Origin: Parachlorella kessleri
Lineage: Eukaryota; Chlorophyta; Trebouxiophyceae; Chlorellales; Chlorellaceae
Length of the DNA stretch: 49,106 nt
Assembly: GCA_001598975.1 (NCBI GenBank)
Contig: BBXU01001958.1
Span: forward strand, 1 to 49,106
Direction: 5' to 3'
Shown here: positions 1 to 10,765 of the stretch, one piece after another
Layout of the letters: the number at the start of each line of letters is the position of its first letter
Position numbering within the stretch: the stretch's first letter is position 1
Translations under genes and position numbers: made by a program
The notes under the pieces: model-generated
Database searches by the model: none
Told to the model about the DNA's origin: nothing
What the model saw: only the letters and a program-made list of their open reading frames with translations

Positions 1-373
1 ACGTGCAAAATGATCCCCGACTGCCCTTGGGTCTTTCCTTTGCTAAGCCCTTTCGAGTTCAAAAAAACCAGTCCAGGCTAGAAACTGGCAGACTACAACA
101 AGGAAGTCCTGGGCATGTCTGGTGGGGGCCGTAAGCCAGACTGTCATATTGTGGCCGGCCATGCTTGGACATTCCCCGGGGGGGCATCCAGAGGCTTGTT
201 GCCGGCCCATGCGGCACATGTACCCCGCTAACCTGCTAGTGGCTGATCGCCTCTGCCTGCTCTATCCCAGGGCTGGGCTCACTATGGAGGGGGAAAGGCT
301 GGATGGATGCAAGGGTTGGGAGTGCCATGGTCTTACTGTAAGTAGCCTGCCCCAATCACAGCATGAGGTGCCA

Positions 374-410
374 GTGGGTGCGTATAGCGGGGACGCACCA
401 GCGGCAATGC
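374..410 (+). repeat. Short-repeat family 1, copy a (core only)
   Basis: This copy carries the core of a dispersed element whose most conserved stretch reads GGACGCACCAGCGGCA. It is the first of three same-orientation copies between 374 and 695. Only the left part of the unit is recognisable here; the right, B-box-like half is missing. Confidence 0.6.
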
Positions 411-446
411 AGAATATGGGCGTGCAGTGGGTGCACGTAGAGACTG

Positions 447-545
447 TGCACCCAGCATATAGTGGGACGCACCAGCGGCACTGCCGAGTATGAATGATGC
501 AAAGGGTTGCTCCTTTCCATATTCCAACCCTGGACGTGTTCCATC
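447..545 (+). repeat. Short-repeat family 1, copy b (SINE-like)
   Basis: A copy of about 100 bp starts with TGCACCCAGCATATAGTGGG and ends with CTGGACGTGTTCCA. The left half contains an A-box-like string (AGCATATAGTGG). The right half aligns with the B-box-like hairpin seen clearly in the copy at 17003-17100, but here the hairpin is decayed. Copy c follows at a period of about 150-154 bp, so b and c may be an old tandem pair. Confidence 0.6.
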
Positions 546-600
546 AGGACCACAGCTGCCGGCTAACCGGGCTGGTGATTGGTGGGCGCATTTGTGGCTG

Positions 601-695
601 TGCACCCAGCATATAGCAGGACGCACCAGCGGCAATGGAACGATGGAAACAAATGGGTGCTCTGTTCCAGGAACGAACTCTGGACGTGTTCCACC
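601..695 (+). repeat. Short-repeat family 1, copy c (SINE-like)
   Basis: This copy has the same order of blocks as copy b: TGCACCCAGCATATAG, then GGACGCACCAGCGGCA, then a right end with TTCCAGGAACGAACTC and TGGACGTGTTCCA. The right end is closer to the intact hairpin of the 17-kb copy than copy b is. Confidence 0.6.
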
Positions 696-888
696 AAGAC
701 CCCAAGGTCAAAAGCTGGCAGCAGTGGGTGCATGTTAACATGTTGCATGGAGGGCTCGTGTCTGTGTGCACGTGCCTCCTGAGGGGCCTGTCTCGTGTCC
801 AATAAGGCCATGGAAAACAGCCAACCAAACAAAGCATATGGACCATACCGTGCTGGGAAAAGATGGGGAAACAAAAATAAAAATGAGC

Positions 889-959
889 GCCGCAACGGGG
901 AATCGAACCCCGGCCTCCTGCGTGACAGGCAGGGATACTAACCACTATACTATTGCGAC
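889..959 (-). tRNA. tRNA-Asp (anticodon GUC)
   Basis: On the minus strand a 71-nt cloverleaf can be read. The 7-bp acceptor stem pairs GTCGCAA with TTGCGGC (one G-U pair). The anticodon stem CCTGC/GCAGG closes the loop CTGTCAC, so the anticodon is GTC (Asp). The T arm is CGGGG-TTCGATT-CCCCG. There is no intron and no encoded CCA. The A box (TAGTATAGTGG region) and B box (GGTTCGATTCC) serve as the internal pol III promoter. A T-rich run follows immediately downstream on the minus strand (plus-strand A-rich 866-885), as expected for a pol III terminator. Confidence 0.95.
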
Positions 960-1106
960 TTGCGAGCCGAGCAGCAGATGCTCGGAATAGTTGTCCTGGC
1001 GAGGCCAGGCTGTCACGAGGCGATGCACTGCAGATCGGCAAGAACAGTCATATACGACTGTCGACCTTTCTGCATCCAGCCCTGTCAGTCCAGTCCTGCA
1101 CACCTC

Positions 1107-1140
1107 TACTCCCTGTTCGCACTACCTGCCACCCATGCTA
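1107..1140 (+). repeat. Short-repeat family 2, copy a
   Basis: This is a 34-bp match to a second dispersed motif whose core is CTGTTCGCACTACCTGCCA. Other copies lie at 7544-7580 and 19525-19560 (inverted) and 23333-23370 (direct). No coding sense is evident. Confidence 0.6.
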
Positions 1141-1590
1141 CTAGCATGTTTGGGTGCATTTTCCCGTCGCTCTGGGAGTCGCCAGTCAGGTGCAAGAGGC
1201 ACATGTAACAGTAGCCGTACTGTCTGAAACCAGTCACCCCAGGCTCTCCCACATTCTGCTGTGCGTCAATTCTTCTACTCCATATGAAGCCCGCCAATAG
1301 GCTGACGTGCCTGGGGGACGGGGGAGAGGGTGGCCCACTTGAGGCTTGGTTGAGAGGGGGTGGGCTGCCAGGCTAAACGATGGGAAGGGCGGTAACAGCA
1401 ACCTGCTAATGGTGGGCGGCTGACAAGAGGTGCACCTTGAGGCGGACGAGAGAGTAATACTGTGGTGGGAGAGGGCTGCGCGGTAGGCGGCGGCGAGACA
1501 GGCAAGAGGCTGCCCGCGGCGCTAGTTGCTCAGGCTCGTTGGGTGAATTGAACCACCCCGTGCATCCCCACACTTAAAGCATCCTACCAA

Positions 1591-1630
1591 TGCCGCTGGT
1601 GTGTCCTGCTATATGCTGGGTGCACAGCCT
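1591..1630 (-). repeat. Short-repeat family 1, copy d (core, inverted)
   Basis: The reverse complement reads GCTGTGCACCCAGCATATAG followed by CAGGACACACCAGCGGCA, matching copies b and c. It lies in the opposite orientation, which supports dispersal rather than only local tandem duplication. Confidence 0.6.
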
Positions 1631-2015
1631 ATACACTCAAAGCCAGGTGGTTGGTCAAGGGGTTTCAGCGGTGGTTGGGTATCTATAGGTTTCGATCACA
1701 ACGATGTGAACTGAGTGAAACTATTCAGTTACCAGTCACACAACCGTTCCGGTGGTGGCAACAGTTGTTTGTTCACATCCCTACGCAAAGCAGCCCTCTG
1801 AGAGGCAGACAGCTGGGCTAAACTTTATTTTGGCAAGAGGCAGGGTGGCGGGCGCGCCACCTTGCTACATGAGGAGTCTCCACAACAGCGTCACCAGGCT
1901 TGCTGGAACCGTCCAGGCATTCTTGAGAGTCGGATTTCGAACAGTAGACGGGGTGGCAGGCTTGTGTTTGACATCTGTGACATGCTTCATCACACTGAGG
2001 GCTTAGCGTCCTGTC

Positions 2016-5000
2016 ATGGCGGACTACAACACCGCTGAGTGGGCCCGTCTGGTTCAGCTGTACGGTTACGACCGGGCCTCACAGTACTGGACCCACTATT
2101 ATGGTAACGGTAACTCGGCCTACGCCTCGTCGTATGCTTACCCACATGGCTACCAACAGCAGGCCTACCCAGCATCAGCACCTGGAGCCCAGCCTCAAGA
2201 CGCATCAGCCCAACCAGCCCCCAAGGCAGCAGCAGAGGCGACTGAGGCTGGGGCTGGCACGCCCCCGCCCAACGAGCAGCCAACTGCTGGTGCAACCCCC
2301 GCCGTTAAGCCTGAAGGTGCGTTGCAGCGGCCAAGGCCAATCTGCTCAACAATAGACTTGCAGCAGCAGTACACGCCATGATGTTCATTTAAGACGTTTC
2401 ACGAGGCGTGCGTATATATCCAAGGTCAGCTTATTCTGGGGACCTATTCACTGACTGCCAGTCTTGAAACTGTGCACGCTTTTCATGTGTTTCATGGGGC
2501 ACGCTGGAGGCATACATAGCCTTACTTACTTCTCGGCGGCTGGCCTGCTTGCCCTTTCCCAAGCCCCAACCAATGCCAGTCGCGTTGATGGAAGGCCATG
2601 CAGGCACAGGGGAACCCAGCCCCACTGCTGCTACAGCCGCAATCCCCGCAGCCACAGACACAACCGCGTCGCCGGCAACGGTGAAGCTGGAAGATGCACA
2701 GCCCAGCGGCAGCCAGGACTCCAAGGCAGCTGCTGCGCCAAGCCACTCGATGGCGGGCGGGGCGGCGTCGGCCGGCGGCTGCGAGCAGTGTGCGCGGTTG
2801 GAGATCAAGGTGTGTGAGTGCAATTCATGCTTCCCTGGGCATTTGTAGGAGAGGCAGCGACTGGTGGCTGATGCGGCCAGGTTTGCAAAAGGATGGAGCT
2901 TATTGCCTGGCTTGCCTTTGAAGCCCCAGAAGCCGGGATGTCAGCTTCTCGAGATGGCATCATCACAGATGCATGGGCCGGATGCAAGGCCATGCCGTAG
3001 GGCTCAGTGGCTGCAGACCTCTGCTCACTTTGTGTCAGGGCCGTCTGCTTGCTTTGATGTGCCCGACATCTCAGACCTTCTCAAGGCCACGTGGCTGGAT
3101 TTTTTGTTGTTGCTGTGCAGGTGAAGAAGTACTTTGACATGGTCAAGTACCTCACCGATGACCAGGAAGAGACTGTCAGGCTGAAGGACCAGCAGATTGC
3201 CAGCCTGCTGGGGCAGCGGCAGCAGGTTGAAAGGGAGGTTGCCCAGCTTCGGCAGAAGCTGGCGGCAGCGGAGGAGGCCACCGCAGCAGCCGAGGCGGCG
3301 GCTGCAGCCGCGCCCCACATGCAGCCTGTGTCGCCTGCGGTGGACCAGCCTCGGCCAAAGCTGGAGACGCCCAAGCAAGGTCCGCTTCAGGACGCCCTTC
3401 CGGGTGGGGCGGCTGTGGAGACAGCGACCCTGCCTGTGTCGCAGGAGCAGCAGCAGGCGGCGCAGCAGGCTGAGCAGCCGCATGAGGCGCAGCAGCAGGG
3501 CGAGTCAGAGCCTGGCGAAGCGGAGCTGCCAGCGGCGGCAGCAGCAGCGGCCGGCGATGTCACGGCTCTGCAGGGCGAGGTGGTGCGGCTTCGCCAGGAG
3601 AATGCTGTGCTGGGGGACCGGTGCGAGGCGGAAGCAGAGCGGGCACAGCATGCCGAGCAGGAGGCAGAGGAGGCTAAGACGTTGTTGACCACGGTCAAGG
3701 CACAGGTGGGGGCTGCATCTGTCTCATACCCATAGTGCAAGCAAGGTGGTGGGTTTGCAAGTACAGCGTGCCGCCCGCAGTATGCCGCTCCGCGGCAGTC
3801 TCTGCACCTGTGGTCGATCCATCAAGCCTCCAAAATGGTGAAGTGTTATGCGGCTTGCTTGTGGGCTTCGTGTACTGTGTCACAGTGCCACCAGGTGGTC
3901 CATCATACCAGCATCAGGTTCTTGATGCATCAGAGACACAGCCGACATCCGTGCAAGGCTAGGGCCAGCCAACGTACAATACAATGTTCGCGTTTCCGAC
4001 ATCGCCTTTCTTGCAATCGACCTCTCTTGTAATTAATTTTTCTTGAACGGCTCCGTGATAAGCTCACATGCTTTGAGGTATGCAGGTCACCCTTGGGGGC
4101 ATCCAAGGCTCCCTAGCACCCCAACAAGCACTGCACTTGTGAGGATGATCTGTTCTAGACCCTGCCTGGGCTTCCCCACTGCTGCAGTGCCGGCAGGCGG
4201 AGGCAAACTTGTCAGCCAAGCTGACAGAGCTGAAGGAGGCCAACGGACGAGTGGACTACTTGGCTGGCCAGGTGGGCGCCTCCAGCTAAGGCCTGCTTTC
4301 GTGCCTGCCATTTTTGGAGAATATTCTGCTGTAACTCCAGCAGCCGGGCACGGCTTGCGCTGCTCTCTGGTAGCTGTGGCTTTGATGACAATCGTCAGCA
4401 AAACAGCCGAAACTGTGCTAGATAACTTGTGCCCCGCTGCAAAGTTGGCACCGTCAACTGTCGGGGGTTGATAAGTGTGTGCTGGGCCGTGCCGAGCCAC
4501 GGTGAGCGTGCTGGGCATGCTGCGCTGTCCCAGGTGGAGTCGCTGGCGAGGGACCTTGATGAGAAGGATAAGATGTGGCAGGAGGCACAGACCAGGTAAG
4601 ACACCACCCCGGCAGTTGGTGGTGCATGCGAAGAGATTTACTGCTGCGCCTGTACTTTTCGGGCGTAGTATAGGCTGACTATTGGTCGATGCCAATGCTG
4701 GGGAGTTCGGTGCAGCAACAGTAGGTGGCCGTATTTGCGGTGAGGTCAGGCAGGCTAGCCGGCAGGCTAGGCCTGCCTTGTGTGTGCGGCTTTGCCGGGG
4801 CACTGCCAGGCTGCATCGGCAGCTTGGGGCAGAAGGTGCCAATCACCCAACCAGTGCGGCTTGGTTGCTCGCTGGCGCTGGAGCAGGGGTTTAACAAGGA
4901 CTCTGACGGATGCACCAGCACTGCCGAGGCTGTCGGCAGTGAGGGGTTCCCTGGCCTTGAGGGAACCCTGTGCAATACCCAGCAATCGTCTTGTATGTAT

Positions 5001-8000
5001 GTACCTGCATCATTGTCCTGCAGGTTCATCAGTCCCCTGCTGTTGTAGCTCGCTCCCCGTAAGCTTTGGCTGCCGCCGATGGCCTCATGCACTTATTGCC
5101 TCCTTGGTGCTTGCCAGGGTGCGCCAGGCCGAGCTGAAGCAGAAGTCTGCGGTGGCTCAAGTGGAGAAGGAGAAGTTTGAGCTGCAAACCGCGCGCAACC
5201 AGGTCGAGTACCTGCGCAAGCAGGTGCGTGCTGGGCACCCAGGCCCTGTGGACAGAGAGTGTGTCGGGTGGGTGTATTAGTATTCATATGCTAGGCCCGC
5301 TGTACCCCGGCCGAGTACCAGCTGAAACAAGTGGGTGCGGGGCACCAGGCCCCAGGGAGCATGGAGGGTACTTGGTAGGTGTAATGGATTGCACGTGCTA
5401 CTGCAGCTGCGCCCCGGTCTAATACCTGCTCAAGCAGGTGCGTGCTGGCCCTGCGCTCCAAGGGTAGGTAGCTGGTGTGATTCTGTGCTGCTGAGGCAGC
5501 TGCGGCCCGAGTATCGTGCAAATGGGCCATCTGGCACCCGCCACACTGCTGTCTGACCCCTTCCTGTTACGTGCATTGCCCATCTTAAATGGGTCATTTG
5601 GCAAACGCTCAGTGGGGTTGAAGGTCGGATTGCGGCTGGTAGGAAGCGCGCCGCCTGCCATAAGGGTGGACACCTAAAACCTAAAACCACAAGGCAGTGG
5701 GGTTCAGGCCCTTGTACATTTCACAGAGAGCTCAGTGGGTATCTAGCTGTGGATTGTGCAACTGTTGGTCAGTAGCATATAGCCCTTTACTGCGCTTCCT
5801 GGCATTTCAGGCACTACAGGGAGGTGCGGTGCCGTCCAGTGTCCTGTGACATCTACCTCTCTCCGTCAGCCGCCTCCTGTGGACCTCGCCCTTACCCCTG
5901 CCTTCTTTGCAGGCGGAGAAGAAGGACAAGCGCATCGAGGAGCTGTCTGAGCGCGTGAGGAACATGGAGGTAGAGCAGTCGCGGCTGCCGCGCGAGGCCG
6001 CTGCGCTGCGCGAGGACGTGGAGGCGGAACGCGAGCGTGCCAAGCTGGCGCAGGAGGAGGCGGCGGCAGCTGTGAGGGAGAGGGAGGGGCTGGCAAAGGA
6101 GCTGGCCGCGGCCAAGGCCAAGCTTGAGGTGGGGCGCTTGTGCCTTAGCTACTGCTAGCTGCCGCCGTGCGCTGGCTAGTGCTGCAGGGCCGTTCGATTG
6201 CTGTGCTTCCCCCAGGAGGACGGGGAGGGTTTCAAATTTCCCACTGCGATTTGGGACGCACCTATACTGGGCAGGGGCAAACGCCGGGCTGAGGAGAAAC
6301 CTAGCTGCCTGCACGGTTTGCTGGTGGGGGGCGAGCTACTCATGTCACCATCATGACCTTGCAGACCTGCCGAGGCCATCACCGAACAGGGGCTGGCGAA
6401 GCGACTCACCTCAAGCGACTCACATCAACCACCTGCAGGGGCTCATGTTCGCCTCGCATGCCGGTAGCTTCCTACACACGCTGCTGCCAGCTTCATTCAA
6501 GTGTCCATCCTGCCGGCCGGCGTCTGTCCTGCAGGAGCATGAAAAGGTGCTGATGGATGCGGCGGTGAGCATCAAGAAGCTGCACGAGGAGAAGGCGGGC
6601 CTGGAGGCGCAGCGCGCGGCGGCAGTGGAGCAGTGGAACAGGGACACGCAGCAGCTGCAGGTGGGCCATGACAAAGGGCGGCCTGGGAACATCAATGGGG
6701 ATGCTTTTTGACGCAGCTGGCACCGCCACACTGCTGTCTGCCCCCTTGCTGTCACGTGCATTCCCATATCATATGGGGATGCAATAGGGGGCAGGCCCCT
6801 CATAGCCCAGGGGCCGCCACCCAGGCCAATACCAATCGCAGCTTGGGGGAGGGTTCTACTGGGCAGGTAGCGCTGATTGGCTGGTTGCTTGCTGCTCATG
6901 GCAGCACGGCGCCTTTGGAAGACTATGCTACCGCCCCGGGGGTTTGCAAGGCAAGACGTCCTTGAGCATGGCTGGCCAGTTATCGGAGCTCGGCTAAGCA
7001 AACGAACACATGCTTTGCTACAAAAATGCCATGTGCAAACCGGACGCACAGTGATCTGGCCGCGGCAACAGCTCTGGCAATGCGTGGCAGGAAGCAAGTC
7101 CTAGTCGTATGGGGCGGTTCTGCATCCGTGGGAACCGCCATCCACCCCCTCTCTCTCTGCTGTGGGTATCATTTCTCCGTCCGTGGGCTCCGTTCTCGTG
7201 CAAGCTGTTTGCCTCCTCCCTCTCGTCCACCAAGTCTTCACCCTAGGCTTTGCTCTCACCAGCACCCTACCACCTAGCTGTAGTTCCAAGCACAAAGGTT
7301 GGCTGCCCTGCAGGCCGTCCTCCAGTCCCAGCAAGAGGAGGCCGCTGCCGAGAAGTGTCGGCTGGAGCAGGAGCTGGCAGGGGTGCAGGCCACGCTGAAG
7401 GTTAAGGTACGGAGTGGGTGGTGACTGAGCGAGGGGTCATGCTGGACTCTGTGTTGTGTACCACCCTGAAGGTTAAGGTGCGGAGTGGGTGGTGACTGGC
7501 AGCGGGGGTCTGATGGGGCAGCGTTTTGTGCATGCTGTACCCTTATCAGTAAGGGTGGCAGGTGGTGCGAGCAGCGAGGAGATATGTACAGCTGTATTGA
7601 GGGCTGGGTGTGCAGGCCACGCTAAAGGTCAAGGTGCGGGGTGCTAGCAAGGTGACCGGCAGCCGCATGTTGTAGGGAAGTGGCGGTTCGTGCATGCTGA
7701 GGTCTCAGAGCTGCGGTCTCAGCGGTGCGGGGGTAGGGGTTAGTCCTGTCAGGGTCGCTGGGGCGCCTGCGGGCAGCAGGCACGAGGAGGCCAGGGAGCA
7801 GTAGAGACTGCTGGCGAATGGTGTGTACTGATGTTGGGTAGAGGCAGGTAGGTGCTGTGCATGAGGAGTTGTACATGGCAGCACCAATTTCGGCCTTGCA
7901 GAGGGTGCTGCTGCCTGCTGGTGGCCTTGGGGGGTGAAGCGAGACGACGGATATGTGGGGCCTTCCTGCACCCTGGCCCCCCTGTTGCGCCGAAGGCTGA

Positions 8001-10765
8001 AGCCGTTGTCGGCAGCCACCAGATCCCTGTGATGTGCCGCATATGTTGTGAAGCAGCCCAGCGCCTGCCTGTGCTTCTGACACCTGCTTCTGCTGTGCCG
8101 GTTTGGAGCCACGCTGTGCTGAAACTGGGTGAAGCTGGGGTTTGTTTGGACAGCCACGGTCATGTAGCCTTGTCACTTGGTATGGCATGCTGTGCTGTGC
8201 CGCAATCGTCCTGCCCTTGGCGTGCTGCCTACCTTGTTTGCAGGACTTGGCAGTGACCGCTGCCCAGCAGGAGGCAGAGCGTGCGGCAGCAGACGCAGCA
8301 GCCAAGCAGGACCTGCTGGATACCGTGAATGCCGAGCTGCCCCTCATTCGACAGCAGGCAAGTCGTGTGTCGTACGCATTGGCCGCCAGGGCTGATCGTT
8401 ATGTCGTCGCTGCTCGTCATTGTGTAGCTGCTGCGTGTGCCTGTCGTTGTGTAGTGGCTGCTGGTCGTTGAGCACCCCCAGTCCTAGTCAGGCGCTGTGC
8501 TGGCTATCATTTGCACACTTTGTTTCGGGGCTTGTTTGACTCTTGGGCTTGTGGTGCATGGATCTCCTTTCCTTCCTGCTGAATGGTTGGGGTGTTTGAG
8601 CCCTGGGTAAATCCTCACCCTACCTATTATTTGCTTCTTCAAAGAGCACCAAACCTCCTTCCTCGCTTGGCCAAGCAGACATGGTTCCTCCCAACGACCA
8701 TGCTGCGCATGCTGTCCACCCACCCTGCTTGGCCTGCTATGCTGCCGCAGATGGCCTTGGTCCTGGCAGCAAAGGGCCGCAACCCCGTGCAGAGCTCAGG
8801 CACCCAGACTGACCAGGCGCCTGCAGCAGCAGCAGCGGATGCAGCAGCCGAGGCAGATGCTCAGCGGGCTGCGGAGCTGGAAAGAGAGTTGAAGGCGGCA
8901 CGTACTCTCGTGGCAGAGCTGAAAGGCAGGCACGAGGAGCTGGTGGGGGTGGTGGAGGGCCTGCAAAGGCAGCTAGCAGAGAGAGAGGCGACTGTGGCTG
9001 CGGACGAGTTCCTGCTCTCGATGACAGCAGCCGGCGGGGTGGGCGCCGCTGGGACGCCGCGTGCGGGGGCGGGGGCGGGGGCAGCTGCTGCTGGGGCCGC
9101 CCAGCAGCGGCAGCAGCACCAGCAGCAGCAGGCCGCAGCGATGATGCAGCAGGCTGCAGGCAACAGGTTAGTGCTGCATTGGGCTTTTACTGGCTCGTTT
9201 TGGTGATGGCTGTCCTGACAGGGACGGCATAGCTGGGGTGGGAGCTGTCCATTTGGTGGCGTGTTTTGTTTCTCGGCTGCCGGGCGCTCTCAAGTATTTA
9301 TTTTGGGGAATGGATGTGTTTGACAGAGACGGGTTGCCTGGGCGGAGTTCTGGTTGGCTGACGAATCCACGAATGGCATCTCTGCCGGCTGGAGCGTCTT
9401 GCATATCCAATAGTGGTGCATGGTATCCCGCATAATAATCACTCCTGGGACCCCACCATTTCTGTCTCTACTGTGCAGCTTGCGCACCCACCAGCCGCAT
9501 CAGCAGCTGTACATGCCGCAGCCGTCGCCGGGCTACAGCAGCGCGCTGCCTCCAGGGCCACAGGCCGCTCCCTATGCATCCCACTTAGGCTCCAGCCAGC
9601 CGCCGCTCCCTCCCATGGGCCCTCAGGGGCCGTATGGGCAGCCGCAGCTGCAGCCGGGCATGGGACCACATATGGCAGCTGGAGGCCTGCCTCAGCACAA
9701 TGGCTGGCAGCCGCCGCCGCCGCAGGGGCCGCCTCCATCTTCGTTCATGCACCCTCCGCCGCCACAGCAGCAGCAACAGCCACGGGGCCAGCAGCCTTGG
9801 CACCAGCCTGCGGTGCCCGCAGCGGCTGCCCCCGAGGCGGCTCCCGCCAAGCGCCGCCGCAGCCCGTCCCCCGCACGGGAACGCGGCAGCGGCAGAGACC
9901 GTGATCGCGAGCGCGAGCGCCGCAGCGATGGCGGCAGCCGCCGGCGCCGCCCCTCCTCTCGGTCTCGCTCCCGCACCCGCTCCCCCGGTCGCTGGGACCC
10001 CGCGACCGGCAGCGGCCGCAGCAGCCGGTCCCCGGGCCGCAGCCGCCGCCGCAGGGAGGGTGAGGAGAGGGGCAGCGACGCTGCTGCGGCTGAGAAGGGG
10101 TCTGGCGGGAGGTCGCAGGGGCGGGGCGCGGCGGCCCTGGACCGGCTGCCCTCGAAAGTGCGGCAGGCCGTCGATGAGCTTACGAGCGGGGGTGCCATTG
10201 CGGCGCGTGACTTTGACGACGGCGTGGTGGAGCGAATGAAGGTAGGCCCGCCTGCCTGCCTGCCTGCCCATTGCATGTGTGCCTGCCTTGTGGATTGTCT
10301 CTGAGGTTGATGGAGCTGACCATGTTTGTACACCGCCAGTCTTGATATGTGGACAGGTGGAAGGCAGTCCGCCTCTGGGTGGGCTGGACCAGTGGGTGCG
10401 GCTTACTTTGCTTGGTATTTGTATCATATATATGGTGGCAGGTAGTGCCAATTTGCAGTTCAGTTGCTCTGGGTCGGGCAGAGCGGCGTGCAAAGGATGG
10501 CTGTCGCGCGCGTTGATGTGCGTCCTGCGGTCCCTGGACCATCCCATCCGCAAGCTAGCTTCCACCTCTGCCTAACACTGGTAGGTACTACTGCGGGCTA
10601 TGCCTGCTGCAGGATTTGCTGGCAGGAGAAGCAGACATGGTAGCCTTCCTGAGCGCAGTAAAAGCCAAGGCGAGGCCAGGCAAGCTGCACAATCCCAGCG
10701 CGTGGGTCGTGTCGGAGGCCAAGGTGTGGGCGAAGAATCGTCGGGAGGAGCCGCACACCAAGTGA
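2016..10765 (+). CDS. Coiled-coil protein with C-terminal RS domain
   Basis: I do not recognise this gene. The model has 13 exons: 2016-2316, 2580-2809, 3121-3705, 4188-4271, 4534-4595, 5118-5223, 5913-6128, 6535-6660, 7314-7406, 8244-8357, 8751-9166, 9479-10241 and 10613-10765, giving about 1,082 residues with all phases closing. The N-terminus is Tyr-rich (MADYNTAEWARLVQLYGYDR), followed by a Pro/Ala linker. From about residue 178 to 740 the exons encode long Glu/Lys/Gln-rich heptad-like coiled coil (for example LRQKLAAAEEA, RIEELSERVRNMEVEQSRL). A Pro/Gln/Gly-rich stretch follows, then an RS/RD segment near residues 902-975 (RSRSRTRSPGRW), and a folded-looking tail ending in AKVWAKNRREEPHTK. 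RS repeats are typical of spliceosome-associated proteins, so a nuclear RNA-processing or scaffold role is an inference. The intron after exon 10 has a GC donor. Exon edges 6 and 9 have decayed copies in the next introns. Confidence 0.85.
5205..5515 (+). repeat. Decayed tandem copies of the exon 6 donor edge
   Basis: The end of exon 6 with its donor (GAGTACCTGCGCAAGCAG, then GTGCGTGCTGG) recurs at about 5319-5360 (GAGTACCAGCTGAAACAAG) and about 5423-5460 (ATACCTGCTCAAGCAGGTGC). A weaker trace is near 5490-5515 (GCAGCTGCGGCCCGAGTAT). Spacing is about 105-108 bp. The copies lie within the intron and their frames are broken. Confidence 0.65.
5531..5593 (+). repeat. Short-repeat family 3, copy a
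   Basis: This is an intronic 63-bp block containing CCACACTGCTGTCTG, CCCCTT and ACGTGCATT in order. A second copy lies in a later intron of the same gene at 6717-6779. Confidence 0.5.
6717..6779 (+). repeat. Short-repeat family 3, copy b
   Basis: This block shares CTGGCACCGCCACACTGCTG and CACGTGCATT with 5531-5593, in the same orientation. It lies in the intron after exon 8 of the coiled-coil gene. It could be an intragenic duplication or a dispersed element. Confidence 0.5.
7384..7660 (+). repeat. Copies of the exon 9 donor edge
   Basis: The exon 9 end (GCCACGCTGAAGGTTAAG, donor GTACGG) recurs at about 7460-7500 (CACCCTGAAGGTTAAGGTGC) and 7612-7650 (GCAGGCCACGCTAAAGGTCA). The match extends past the donor into GGAGTGGGTGGTGACTG, so intron sequence was copied too. 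Offsets between copies are about 71 and 156 bp. Confidence 0.7.
7544..7580 (-). repeat. Short-repeat family 2, copy b (inverted)
   Basis: The plus strand reads AAGGGTGGCAGGTGGTGCGA, the reverse complement of the family 2 core with two or three changes. The copy is intronic, between exons 9 and 10 of the coiled-coil gene. Confidence 0.55.

Noticed and set aside
9585..10565. 326-codon minus-strand frame across the RS exon
   Set aside because: It is antisense to a compositionally biased exon whose splice phases close on the plus strand.
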